DNA of 64,000 nucleotides from Hymenobacter setariae (GTDB taxonomy: Bacteria > Bacteroidota > Bacteroidia > Cytophagales > Hymenobacteraceae). The position numbers were made by a program, and so were the translations under genes. Below are positions 1 through 8,427 of this stretch, piece by piece (the first letter of the stretch is position 1; each line of letters starts with the position of its first letter). The notes below the pieces were generated by a model that was not told the origin of the DNA, ran no database searches, and saw nothing but the letters and a program-made list of their open reading frames with translations. The stretch covers positions 837,044-901,043 of the forward strand of contig NZ_VMRJ01000003.1 in the NCBI RefSeq assembly GCF_007713685.1, given 5' to 3'.

Positions 1-2135
1 GCCCGAGCCGGCCGGGGCTTAGCCTTAGGAGTAGCGGGCTTATCATTGGCCGCGCCCTCGTTAGGTTCCGAAGCAGCCGGAGCTGCTTCAACTGGTAAAC
101 TGGGTGCTTCGGCCTCAGTAGGTGCCGGACTCTCGGCTGGCACTGTGGGCTTGCGAGTGGCTTTAGGCCGACCTCTTTTAGGCTTAGCAGGAGCAGCATC
201 AGCAGCTACCTCAGCCGCAAACTCTTCTACCTCGGGCTCACTAGGCGGAAATTCAGCCAGCGCTACTGCGGGCCGCTCTAGTAGAATTTCAGGAATAATC
301 GGCGGCGAAATAATTGGCGCCGTTGCGGGTACTGCGGTCGGTTCGGGGACAGCCGCTTCGGTGGCTTCGGGCGTAGGCGAGCGGTATAGGCTGGTGCGCT
401 TACCTCGCTTCACTAGGCCCGATTTCGTAATGACTTTAGATTTTTTAGGAGTCGGACCAGTTCCCCGCTTACGAACCGGCGCTGGCTGCTCGGGACTAGC
501 TGGTGCCGAAGCTTCGACCGGTTGCTCCATAGCAGTGCCAGCTCCTAGGTTATCATTTATCTCGAAAGCCAACTCATTGGGTAGCTCACCTAGGGCAAGC
601 GGCTCAGCAAAAGTTTCTTCTACAGCCGAGAGTTCAAGTGTCTCATCAGGAGCAGCAAAATCTTCTGTTGCCTCTGCAGTAAGCTCTCCTATCTCGTCCG
701 ATGAAAGTGGGCTAGTTTCCTGTTCAGCAGCTAGGCGGGCGGCATTTTTACGCGCCGTGCGCTTGGCTCCACCTCGCGAGCGGCGTTTCTTCTTTTTAGC
801 AGGATAACCAACACCTTCCTCCGGCACCGTTACTAATAGCTCCGCCTCTGGGGTAGTGAGCAGAGCTTCTACCTCAGCTGTTACCGGTTCTTCGGGCAGT
901 GCTTCGACCGGTACTGCTACTTCCTCCAGCGCTGGCGATGCCACCGGGGCTGGGCGGTTATCACGCCGGTCGCGGTTGGTGCGTTCGTTGCGCCGGCCAT
1001 CGCGGCGATTCTCGTGGCGACGGTTTTGCTGCTGCGTAGGCTCAGTATGCGGTAGAAGGGTAGGGGAGGCATTATCAGCCTCGTCACTGCCAATATCAAT
1101 CCGTTCTTCGTCATCTAGCGGCTCCACCTCGGGCACACGTGTGGGGCGGGGTGGGGGCAAAGCAGCTAGCTGGCGCTTCACATCGCGCAGCTCTTGGCGC
1201 ACATCTACGCCCTGGCTCGTCATGCGCTCTAGGCGCTCGCGCGTTTGGTCAAGAAAAGCACGGTGCTCGGGAGCACCCGGGTGCAGTGGCCGATGGCCCA
1301 AAGACTGCCGCACCGCCGCCCATTCCTTGCGGAAGCGTCCGAAATCAGCGTCAAAATAAGTTCGTGCAAATCGCTCCCAGATATAGTCTTCCGCAACCTC
1401 CGACGGGTGTAGCATGTCGGCCGCATAAAAGCGATAGTCGCGTAAGTCATCAGTCAATAGCTCGTAAGCTGGGAAATAACTGACATTAGGTAACAACTCG
1501 CTCAAGTAATGACAGGCTACCCTCAACACCGACTTACTGACTGCATTTAGCGGTAGCGTATCTTTAATGTGCCGCACAGGGCTCACTGTGAGTACGATGC
1601 GAATAGCTGGGTTCATCAGCCGCAACAAGGCATGAACCTCCGCCAGCCCATTCACTATCTCATCAGCCGTCAGCAGTTCCTTCTCAAATAGGCCAGATGG
1701 CAGCTTATGCAGATTGCTCACTAGCTCACCGGTTTCGCGTAGGCGGTAGGCCCAAGCGGTACCTAGGGTAAGAACTACTGCATCAGCTGTGCGCACAAAG
1801 TCACCCACCCGGCGCACTGTTTCTTGAATGGTTTGCAGTAACTCAACCGGCGACTCGGCCCCGATAGTGCTGTGAAAGTCGTAGCTCTGCCAACGGCCCC
1901 TAGCTTCTACCACGTGCTGTTGCCAGTCCTGCTCTTCGCCAGCCGCTGCCCGCAGCAATTGCGCTAGCGCCAATGGTTGAAACACAGTGCCAAAAGGATT
2001 GACCAAGGTGTTTACTTTATTGAGGCGCAGCCGCTCGCCAATGCTATCGGCAAAACACGAGCCCACCGTCAGCACCCGCGCCGTGCGCGGCAATAGCCGC
2101 TCCTGCGGCGCAATAGTTAATTCAGTCCGAAACAT
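1..2135 (-). CDS. GSCFA-domain protein with long charged tail (partial, runs off the window start)
   Basis: The reading frame is open from ATG at 2135 to the window edge (711 codons, no stop). Residues 1-320 form a GSCFA domain, an SGNH-hydrolase-like family common in Bacteroidota. The GSCFAD motif lies at residues 25-30 with the presumed nucleophile Ser26, and a late D-M-L-H-P motif fits the catalytic Asp/His pair. The substrate is not known. Family members usually end near 320-350 residues; here more than 350 residues follow. This tail is rich in Ala, Pro and Glu, with an Arg/Asn-rich stretch, a Lys/Arg block and, at residues 652-657, PKRGRP, an AT-hook core. A TACCTTTG box sits just upstream of the ATG. 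The GSCFA call is firm; the role of the tail is unknown. Confidence 0.85.
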   Translation of the reverse strand, partial: MFRTELTIAPQERLLPRTARVLTVGSCFADSIGERLRLNKVNTLVNPFGTVFQPLALAQLLRAAAGEEQDWQQHVVEARGRWQSYDFHSTIGAESPVELLQTIQETVRRVGDFVRTADAVVLTLGTAWAYRLRETGELVSNLHKLPSGLFEKELLTADEIVNGLAEVHALLRLMNPAIRIVLTVSPVRHIKDTLPLNAVSKSVLRVACHYLSELLPNVSYFPAYELLTDDLRDYRFYAADMLHPSEVAEDYIWERFARTYFDADFGRFRKEWAAVRQSLGHRPLHPGAPEHRAFLDQTRERLERMTSQGVDVRQELRDVKRQLAALPPPRPTRVPEVEPLDDEERIDIGSDEADNASPTLLPHTEPTQQQNRRHENRRDGRRNERTNRDRRDNRPAPVASPALEEVAVPVEALPEEPVTAEVEALLTTPEAELLVTVPEEGVGYPAKKKKRRSRGGAKRTARKNAARLAAEQETSPLSSDEIGELTAEATEDFAAPDETLELSAVEETFAEPLALGELPNELAFEINDNLGAGTAMEQPVEASAPASPEQPAPVRKRGTGPTPKKSKVITKSGLVKRGKRTSLYRSPTPEATEAAVPEPTAVPATAPIISPPIIPEILLERPAVALAEFPPSEPEVEEFAAEVAADAAPAKPKRGRPKATRKPTVPAESPAPTEAEAPSLPVEAAPAASEPNEGAANDKPATPKAKPRPAR

Positions 2136-2141
2136 GAGCCA

Positions 2142-2149
2142 CAAAGGTA
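2142..2149 (-). promoter_or_regulatory. Possible -7 promoter box (TACCTTTG) of the GSCFA gene
   Basis: TACCTTTG on the minus strand matches the Bacteroidota primary sigma -7 consensus TAnnTTTG. It ends only 6 nt before the ATG, so the transcript would be leaderless or nearly so. No clear TTG -33 box is seen at 19-21 nt spacing. Confidence 0.4.
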
Positions 2150-2223
2150 GGCGCTACTTAGCTGTTAGCTTATAGAGGCTAAGCATTAGGTTTTGACACT
2201 AATAGTAGCTTGTTAGTCAATGC

Positions 2224-2276
2224 AAAAAAGCCCCGATGTAGTGACCTAGCTAAGAGCAGGCCACCCATCGGGGCTT
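2224..2276 (-). terminator. Terminator of the rpsF-rpsR-rplI operon
   Basis: An 11-bp perfect stem (AAGCCCCGATG at 2228-2238 with its complement at 2266-2276) is followed on the minus strand by a run of T. It lies 49 nt past the rplI stop. Confidence 0.8.
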
Positions 2277-2324
2277 CTTAATACGAATAGCTAGTAGCTA
2301 TTGCTAATAGCCAACGGCTTAAAA

Positions 2325-2768
2325 TTAAGCAGCTACCACACGGAAATTAATCGTGTGCTTCACCTCTTTATGTAGGTTCAGGGTAGCGGTGTAGTCACCA
2401 GCAGTAGTAGGCTCCTGGTCGAAGCTCAGACGCTTGCGGTCTGCCTCGATGCCTTTAGCCTTCAGTGCGTCAGCTAGTTGCAGAGTGGTTACGCGGCCAA
2501 AGATTTTGCCGGTCTCGCCTACTTTAGCGGGTAGCTCAAATACTTGGTCACCAATTTGGTCAGCCACAGCTTGCGCGTCAGCCTTCACCTTCTCAGCTTT
2601 GTGTGCTGCTTGGCGCACGTTCTCTGCTACAATTTTCTTAGCCGATTTATCAGCCAAGATAGCAAGGCCTTGGGGCAACAGGTAGTTGCGGCCGTAGCCC
2701 GACTTTACCGTTACGAGGTCGTTCTTGTAGCCTAGACCCTTAACGTCGTCTTTCAGAATGATTTCCAT
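2325..2768 (-). CDS. rplI: 50S ribosomal protein L9
   Basis: The 147-residue product starts MEIILKDDVKGLGYKNDLV and carries the L9 signature GYGRNYLLPQGLA at about residues 24-36. A charged connecting helix and a C-terminal 23S rRNA-binding domain follow. The length is normal for bL9. It is the last gene of the rpsF-rpsR-rplI operon: 11 nt separate it from rpsR, and a strong terminator follows. L9 binds 23S rRNA near the L1 stalk and helps maintain reading frame. Confidence 0.97.
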   Translation of the reverse strand: MEIILKDDVKGLGYKNDLVTVKSGYGRNYLLPQGLAILADKSAKKIVAENVRQAAHKAEKVKADAQAVADQIGDQVFELPAKVGETGKIFGRVTTLQLADALKAKGIEADRKRLSFDQEPTTAGDYTATLNLHKEVKHTINFRVVAA

Positions 2769-2779
2769 CTCTATAAAGT

Positions 2780-3052
2780 CTATTTTAGAGCGTCAGTTAC
2801 GTAGGGCATCAGAGCCAGGTGGCGGGCTTTAGCCACGGCCTGAGCTACTTTCCGCTGAAACTTTAGGCTAGTGCCTGTGATGCGGCGGGGCAGCAAGCGG
2901 CCCTGCTCGTTCACAAACTTCAGCAAGAAGTTAGGGTCTTTGTAATCTACGTACTTGATACCGTTCTTTTTGAAGCGGCAGTACTTATTGCGCGTGTCAA
3001 CGGGTTTGTTACCGTTATCGCGGTTGTTATTGCGGTTGTTCGAGGTAGCCAT
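2780..3052 (-). CDS. rpsR: 30S ribosomal protein S18
   Basis: The 90-residue product has the bS18 core: [17 protein letters not shown], then [18 protein letters not shown], then a basic helix. The first 20 residues are unusually rich in Asn, Arg and Asp, an extension common in Bacteroidota S18. It lies between rpsF (19 nt upstream) and rplI (11 nt downstream) in the usual order. S18 forms a dimer with S6 on the 30S platform. Confidence 0.97.
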   Translation of the reverse strand: MATSNNRNNNRDNGNKPVDTRNKYCRFKKNGIKYVDYKDPNFLLKFVNEQGRLLPRRITGTSLKFQRKVAQAVAKARHLALMPYVTDALK

Positions 3053-3071
3053 CGTGTTACGTACTAGAGGG

Positions 3072-3443
3072 TTACTGAGCTGCGGCTTCTTGCGGAGCTT
3101 TCGGCTGGTTCATTTCGCCGTTGCGGCGGCGCTCGTTGTAAGTCACGGCGTGCTTGTCGAGCACCGTAGTCAGGAAGCGGATAACCCGCTCGTCGCGGCG
3201 GAAAGCCAGCTCCAGTACGTCTACAATATTGCCCGAGCCGTTGTAGGTCAGGGTAAAGTAGTAACCAGTGGATTTCTTTTGAATTGGGTAAGCCAGCTTG
3301 CGCAAGCCCCAGGCTTCAGTAGAAATGAGGTCGGCGCTATTTTCCTTAAGCACCTGCGAGAACTTCTCGACCGTCTCTTGCACCTGGCCCTCGTTTAGTA
3401 CGGGGGTAAGGATGAAGACCGTCTCGTAATTTCTTACGTCCAT
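3072..3443 (-). CDS. rpsF: 30S ribosomal protein S6
   Basis: The 123-residue product starts [20 protein letters not shown], typical of bS6. A longer frame reaching 3515 exists, but it would run through the promoter box at 3485-3492, and its extra residues do not resemble S6, so the ATG at 3443 is chosen. The C-terminus is a short Pro/Ala/Gln-rich tail. This is the first gene of the operon rpsF-rpsR-rplI. S6 binds S18 and 16S rRNA. Confidence 0.96.
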   Translation of the reverse strand: MDVRNYETVFILTPVLNEGQVQETVEKFSQVLKENSADLISTEAWGLRKLAYPIQKKSTGYYFTLTYNGSGNIVDVLELAFRRDERVIRFLTTVLDKHAVTYNERRRNGEMNQPKAPQEAAAQ

Positions 3444-3484
3444 TGACGGGGTTGATTTTGGGAGTGAAAAAATGAATTGGGGTG

Positions 3485-3515
3485 CAAAGGTACTGATATT
3501 CCGCAAGATTACCAA
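3485..3515 (-). promoter_or_regulatory. Promoter of the rpsF operon
   Basis: On the minus strand TTG (3513-3515) and TACCTTTG (3485-3492) are separated by 20 nt. This matches the Bacteroidota sigma consensus (TTG, 19-21 nt, TAnnTTTG). The expected leader before the ATG at 3443 is about 35 nt. Confidence 0.75.
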
Positions 3516-3769
3516 GCGCTAACATTAAGTATCCTCCATCTAGAGCCAACCGTCTAGTTAGCTACCTGAACTAATCGTAAGTAGCAAGACTTACCCAACC
3601 AAGCACCGCGCCTCTAGTCGTTCTTAAAACTAAGCTCCTGCTTAGCCAATTAACTGCGTAGGTGATACCTTAGTATAAATCGCTCCTGCACTACAGCAGG
3701 ATAAAGCTGTCTTAATTGGTTATTTAGGTAAATTCTAAATAAGGTGCCGGGGCTCTAAAATGCCTTTTC

Positions 3770-3777
3770 TACCTTTG
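3770..3777 (+). promoter_or_regulatory. Candidate -7 box (TACCTTTG) of the act operon
   Basis: TACCTTTG fits TAnnTTTG and lies 76 nt before the ATG at 3853. No TTG was found at the ideal -33 distance. If real, it rules out the in-frame ATG at 3760 as the start of actA. Confidence 0.5.
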
Positions 3778-3852
3778 CCACCCACAATTCCTAGCCTACA
3801 TTTGTACCCCGGAAAGGGTACGCCCGCATTCCGTTTTTACCGGTTCGTTTGG

Positions 3853-5172
3853 ATGATGAATAGCTTTCTATCGCGCACCAGCTATTGGGTGCTAGCACTA
3901 TTTCTGGCTTTGGCGGGCTCCGCCACTGCACAGGACGCCACATCGGCAGCTACCGTAAGCCAGCAAGGCGTAACCCCTGGGGGCGCCGCAGGAGCCAACC
4001 CCGCTACTGGCGGTGGTGATGCCGCTGCTATTCAAGCAGGCGACGCTCTTTTCAAGGCTAACTGTACGCAATGCCACGCAGTAAATGAAAAGGTAGTGGG
4101 TCCGGCACTAGCCGGAATTACCAAGCGCCGTCAAATTCCGTGGTTGGTTAAGTGGGTCAAGAATCCTGCCAAAGTTATTGCTAGCGGCGACGAGTATGCC
4201 GTAAAGCTGTTTAATGACTATGGCAAGCAGCAAATGCCTTCGTTCGCACTGTCGGACCAGGAGATAACTAGCATCATGGCTTGGGTTACTTCCCAAGAAG
4301 GGCAAAAAACTGTTGCTGATGGTGGTGGCGCTGGTGTGACAAAAGAAAATCAAACTGCAACCGATGGTCAGGATGGTTCCGGTGCAGGTGCTGGTAAGTA
4401 TGCCGATGTATTACTCATCGTACTAGTAGTAGTGCTAATTGTACTCGTAGTAACGCTCGTTATCATCGCCAACCTGATGAAAGACGTGCTGCGTGGTCGC
4501 AAAGACCTAGATGGCCGTGATGTAGAAATCTTAGAGCAGCGTTTCGACTGGGCTGGTCTGTATAAGTCTACTGCTCTCCGTGGTATAGTAGGGGCAGTAG
4601 TAGCTTTAGCCCTACTGTATGCTGGTGTGCAAAGCGTGATGGCCGTTGGCTTGACGCAAGGTTATCAACCTACTCAGCCGATTGCCTTCTCGCACAAACT
4701 GCACGCTGGTGAAAACAATATTAACTGCGCTTACTGCCACACCTCGGTTTACAAAGGGAAGTCGGCTAACATTCCTTCGGCTAACATCTGTATGAACTGC
4801 CACTCGCAGATTAAAACAGAATCGCCAGAAATTAAGAAAATATACCGGGCTATCGAGCGCAAGCAACCCATCCAGTGGGTTCGCGTGCACAACTTGCCTG
4901 ACCTTGCCTATTTCAACCACTCGCAGCACACCCAGGTCGGCGGCATTCAGTGCCAGACTTGCCACGGCCCCATCCAAAATATGGAGGTGGTATATCAGTA
5001 TTCGGCTCTTACCATGGGCTGGTGCATTAACTGCCACCGCGAGACTCCTCTCAATACGAAAGGCAATGCCTACTACGACAATCTCGTGAAACTGCACGAT
5101 AAGTCTAACAATGCTGTGCCTTTCACCGTGTCGTCGAACGGCGGTACCGAGTGCTCGAAGTGCCACTACTAA
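3853..5172 (+). CDS. actA: Alternative complex III multiheme cytochrome c subunit ActA
   Basis: ActA is the heme-c electron-transfer subunit of alternative complex III, the quinol:cytochrome c oxidoreductase that replaces bc1 in Bacteroidota. The 439-residue product has a signal peptide (to about residue 27), an N-terminal monoheme domain (CTQCH, 71-75), a Gly-rich linker, one hydrophobic helix near 180-205 and a second near 240. A pentaheme domain follows with CAYCH, CMNCH, CQTCH, CINCH and a final CSKCH two residues before the stop. That makes six CXXCH in one chain. The start at 3853 (ATGATG) is preferred because the ATG at 3760 lies upstream of the likely promoter box and adds no signal-like sequence. 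It heads actABCDEF-coxBA. Confidence 0.9.
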   Translation: MMNSFLSRTSYWVLALFLALAGSATAQDATSAATVSQQGVTPGGAAGANPATGGGDAAAIQAGDALFKANCTQCHAVNEKVVGPALAGITKRRQIPWLVKWVKNPAKVIASGDEYAVKLFNDYGKQQMPSFALSDQEITSIMAWVTSQEGQKTVADGGGAGVTKENQTATDGQDGSGAGAGKYADVLLIVLVVVLIVLVVTLVIIANLMKDVLRGRKDLDGRDVEILEQRFDWAGLYKSTALRGIVGAVVALALLYAGVQSVMAVGLTQGYQPTQPIAFSHKLHAGENNINCAYCHTSVYKGKSANIPSANICMNCHSQIKTESPEIKKIYRAIERKQPIQWVRVHNLPDLAYFNHSQHTQVGGIQCQTCHGPIQNMEVVYQYSALTMGWCINCHRETPLNTKGNAYYDNLVKLHDKSNNAVPFTVSSNGGTECSKCHY

Positions 5173-5293
5173 GTTTTTTCAGCTAAGCTTTATTATTTAA
5201 GACCCGAAGCCGCTATCTAAGCATAGGCAAGCGCAGGTTGTCATCCTACCGCTGCATCTTAGGTTTGCTTTGGCTGTCTCCTTACTACCTACA

Positions 5294-8200
5294 ATGAAAT
5301 ACTGGAAGGGAATTGAAGAGCTGGATAATTCGCCGGAGTTCGCCAAGAACGCCTTCGCCGAATTTCCCGACTTTCTGCCGGTGAAGGAAAGCCGCGCTGG
5401 TGATGCCGAGGATACTTCGGTAGCACCGCGCCGCGACTTCCTAAAGCTCATGGGTTTCGGCGTAGCAGCAGCTACCCTAGCCGCTTGTGAAGCGCCGGTT
5501 CGCAAAGCAATCCCGTATCTCAACAAGCCGGAAGAGGTTGACCCAACCATTTCTAACTTCTACGCTTCAACTTACTTTACGGGCTCTGACTATAACGCTG
5601 TTTTGGTAAAAAACCGTGATGGTCGTCCAATCAAGCTAGAAGGCAACCCAGAGTCTCCCGTAACGCGTGGTGGCCTTTCAGCTCGTGCTCAAGCAGCTAT
5701 TCTAAGTCTATACGACGGTGGCCGCTTGCAGCACTTTATGGCAAAAGGTAAGAAGGTCGATTTTGAAGAGGCCGACCGAGCCATTCGAGCTGGGTTGAAC
5801 AGTGCTACAGGTAAAATCACCATTGTATCGCCAACCATTATCAGCCCTAGCACTAAGCGGGCTATTGCTGCTTTTGCAGGAAGCCACCGCAATGTTGAGC
5901 ACGTCATGTACGATGTCAACTCTGCGTCGGGGCTTCTGCAAGCCAATGGCGGCGTACTGCCTGCCTATGATTTCAGCCGTGCTAACGTTATTGTAAGCTT
6001 AGGTGCTGATTTCTTGGGCACTTGGATATCTCCTGTTGAGTATTCTCGCCAGTATATCACTAACCGCAAGGTAAGAAGCGATGGGCCTGCAAAGCCTACT
6101 ATGTCACGCCACTATCAGTTTGAAACTGCTTTATCCCTGAGTGGTTCCAATGCTGATATTCGTGTGCCAGTTAAGCCTTCGCAGATGGCGGCGGTCGTAT
6201 TGGCATTGTATGGTGCAATCGTAGGTGGTGGGGCTGTGCCTACTTTGACGCCAGCTATCAACGAGAAGATTAAGACTGCTGCTGCTGAGCTGCAAAACAA
6301 CCGGGGCGCTTCGCTCGTGGTAGCTGGCTCTAACGACCCTGCTGTTCAATCTTTGGTAGCAGCTATCAACCAAAGCCTCGGCAACGTAGGTACAACGGTC
6401 GATTTAACTAACCCATCCTATGTGCGTCAGGGCGATGATGCACGCATGGCTCAGTTCGTTCGTGACCTCAATAATGGTGCTATTAGCGCTGTATTCTTTT
6501 ACAACGCAAACCCAGTATACAACCACCCTCTAGGTGCTCAGATTAAGGCTGGTATTGCAAAAGCTGCGTTGAGTGTATCGCTCAATGACCGTCTTGATGA
6601 AACTGGTTCGCTATGTCAATACCAGACTCCTGATAGCCATTGGCTGGAGTCGTGGAATGACTATGAGCCTAAACGTGGTTTCCTGAGCCTCGCTCAACCT
6701 GCGATTACCCCTATCTTCAAAACCCGTCAAGGGCAGGAGAGCTTCTTGCGGTGGGCTGGTTCTAACGAGACCTACTACAACTTCCTGAAAGCAGGCTGGC
6801 GTAATGTGCTTGGTGCCAATGGTTTCCAAGCTGCTTGGGACAAAGCAGTACATGATGGTGTTGCTACCGGTACCGCTTTAGCTGTAGCTCCAGCTTTCTC
6901 TTCGCCCGTAATCGGTGCAGCCGAAGCAGTAAGCCGTCTACGTAATGTGACTGCTGCTCCAGCCGGTACGGTAGAGCTTGCACTATACGAAAAAGTTGGT
7001 ATTGGTGAAGGAGGCGTAGAAGCTAATAATCCCTTCTTGCAAGAGTTGCCTGACCCCATCTCTAAAGCCACTTGGGGTAACTATGTAGCTGTGCCCCGTG
7101 CTATGGCAGTAGCTAATAAATGGGAGCAGGGTGACGTATTGAGTGTTAGTGCTGCTGGAGTAGCCAAGCCGCTCAACCTACCAGTGCTAATTCAGCCAGG
7201 TCAAGCTGACGGTACTGTTAGTATCGCTGTTGGATATGGCCGCATGATGGCCGGCCGAGTTGGTGACAACGTTGGCGAAAACGCTTTCCCCTTTGCTCAG
7301 GTTGGTAAGGATGGTATTGTCTACACAAATGCTGTAACGCTGAAAGCTACAGGCGCTAATAGCCCTATCGCGCAGACGCAGACTCACCATACTATCATGG
7401 ACCGCCGTGAGGTGGTACAGGAAAATACGTTAGCAAAGTATCGCGAGAATCCGAAAGAAGTAACGGAATACGAGCGGATTGCTACGCCTGAAGGCTTAGA
7501 AAAACCCAGTAAGGTTTCGCTCTGGCAGGATTATCAGTATAATGACCACCATTGGGGAATGGCAATTGACCTCAATTCGTGCATTGGCTGTGGCTCTTGC
7601 GTAATTGGGTGCCAAACCGAAAACAACATTGCCGTTGTAGGAAAGCAGCAGGTTATCAATCGCCGCGAGATGCACTGGATGCGTATCGATCGCTACTATA
7701 GCTCAAACGCGCATAAAAGTGATTTTGACGAAAAAGGCAAGCTGGATACTTATGCAGCTATGGAAGACCCCTCGGATAACCCGCAGGTCGTATTCCAGCC
7801 GATGCTTTGCCAGCACTGCAACCACGCGCCTTGCGAAACGGTGTGCCCTGTACTAGCTACCACGCACAGCTCGGAAGGTCTCAATCAGATGACCTACAAC
7901 CGTTGCGTAGGTACCCGCTACTGCGCTAACAACTGCCCTTATAAAGTGCGTCGCTTTAACTGGTTCTCTTACTACTCTAACGAGAAGTTTGAGGACGTTA
8001 ACGGCCACATGTTCACTGACCTAGGCCGGATGGTGCTGAACCCTGACGTAACTGTACGGGCTCGTGGCGTGATGGAAAAATGCTCTTTCTGCGTACAGCG
8101 CATTCAGCTAGGTAAGTTGGAAGCCAAGAAGCAGAAGCGTCGCCCACTCGATGGAGAAGTTGTAGCTGCTTGTGCACAGTCATGCCCCACCGAAGCAATT

Positions 8201-8377
8201 CTCTTTGGCGATATGCGTGACCCTAGCAGCCGTATCAGCAAGCTGTTGAAGCGCGAAGATGGCGAGCGTGCATTCCACGTGTTGGATTCTATCAACGTGC
8301 AGCCCAACGTTACGTACCTGACTAAAATCCGCAATGTAGAGCAGTCGGCATTCTTCCCAGAAGAAAAGCCAGCCTAA
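5294..8377 (+). CDS. actB: Alternative complex III iron-sulfur subunit ActB (molybdopterin-oxidoreductase-like plus ferredoxin domain)
   Basis: ActB carries the Fe-S relay of alternative complex III. The 1027-residue product begins with a Tat-type motif (RRDFLKLMGFG from residue 46) and a lipobox-like LAAC ending at Cys65. A large molybdopterin-oxidoreductase-like region follows that in this family holds no cofactor. A C-terminal ferredoxin domain has the Cys groups CIGCGSCVIGC, CQHCNHAPCETVC, CVGTRYCANNCP and CSFC...CAQSCP, enough for four clusters (three 4Fe-4S and one 3Fe-4S in the family). The ATG at 5294 is chosen over an upstream TTG at 5270. It is followed by actC after 50 nt. Confidence 0.95.
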   Translation: MKYWKGIEELDNSPEFAKNAFAEFPDFLPVKESRAGDAEDTSVAPRRDFLKLMGFGVAAATLAACEAPVRKAIPYLNKPEEVDPTISNFYASTYFTGSDYNAVLVKNRDGRPIKLEGNPESPVTRGGLSARAQAAILSLYDGGRLQHFMAKGKKVDFEEADRAIRAGLNSATGKITIVSPTIISPSTKRAIAAFAGSHRNVEHVMYDVNSASGLLQANGGVLPAYDFSRANVIVSLGADFLGTWISPVEYSRQYITNRKVRSDGPAKPTMSRHYQFETALSLSGSNADIRVPVKPSQMAAVVLALYGAIVGGGAVPTLTPAINEKIKTAAAELQNNRGASLVVAGSNDPAVQSLVAAINQSLGNVGTTVDLTNPSYVRQGDDARMAQFVRDLNNGAISAVFFYNANPVYNHPLGAQIKAGIAKAALSVSLNDRLDETGSLCQYQTPDSHWLESWNDYEPKRGFLSLAQPAITPIFKTRQGQESFLRWAGSNETYYNFLKAGWRNVLGANGFQAAWDKAVHDGVATGTALAVAPAFSSPVIGAAEAVSRLRNVTAAPAGTVELALYEKVGIGEGGVEANNPFLQELPDPISKATWGNYVAVPRAMAVANKWEQGDVLSVSAAGVAKPLNLPVLIQPGQADGTVSIAVGYGRMMAGRVGDNVGENAFPFAQVGKDGIVYTNAVTLKATGANSPIAQTQTHHTIMDRREVVQENTLAKYRENPKEVTEYERIATPEGLEKPSKVSLWQDYQYNDHHWGMAIDLNSCIGCGSCVIGCQTENNIAVVGKQQVINRREMHWMRIDRYYSSNAHKSDFDEKGKLDTYAAMEDPSDNPQVVFQPMLCQHCNHAPCETVCPVLATTHSSEGLNQMTYNRCVGTRYCANNCPYKVRRFNWFSYYSNEKFEDVNGHMFTDLGRMVLNPDVTVRARGVMEKCSFCVQRIQLGKLEAKKQKRRPLDGEVVAACAQSCPTEAILFGDMRDPSSRISKLLKREDGERAFHVLDSINVQPNVTYLTKIRNVEQSAFFPEEKPA

Positions 8378-8427
8378 GCTGCAGATAGCCTGATTACCAA
8401 GAGTTAAGTCTTTAATTATTCATCATT

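Larger units (their letters stand above)
3444..3852. other. 409-nt divergent intergenic region between rpsF and actA
   Basis: The region holds the rpsF promoter (3485-3515) and the candidate actA box (3770-3777). The middle is AT-rich and contains no convincing gene or RNA structure. A short pairing CCTGC/GCAGG occurs near 3686-3700, too weak to name. Confidence 0.6.

Noticed and set aside
46..1483. Long plus-strand open frames rich in Ala, Ser and Arg opposite the GSCFA gene
   Set aside because: They are antisense shadows of the GSCFA tail; the minus frame continues without stop to a clear GSCFA N-terminus.
4612..5166. 184-codon minus-strand frame opposite actA
   Set aside because: It lies opposite the pentaheme domain and has no start context or recognisable domain.
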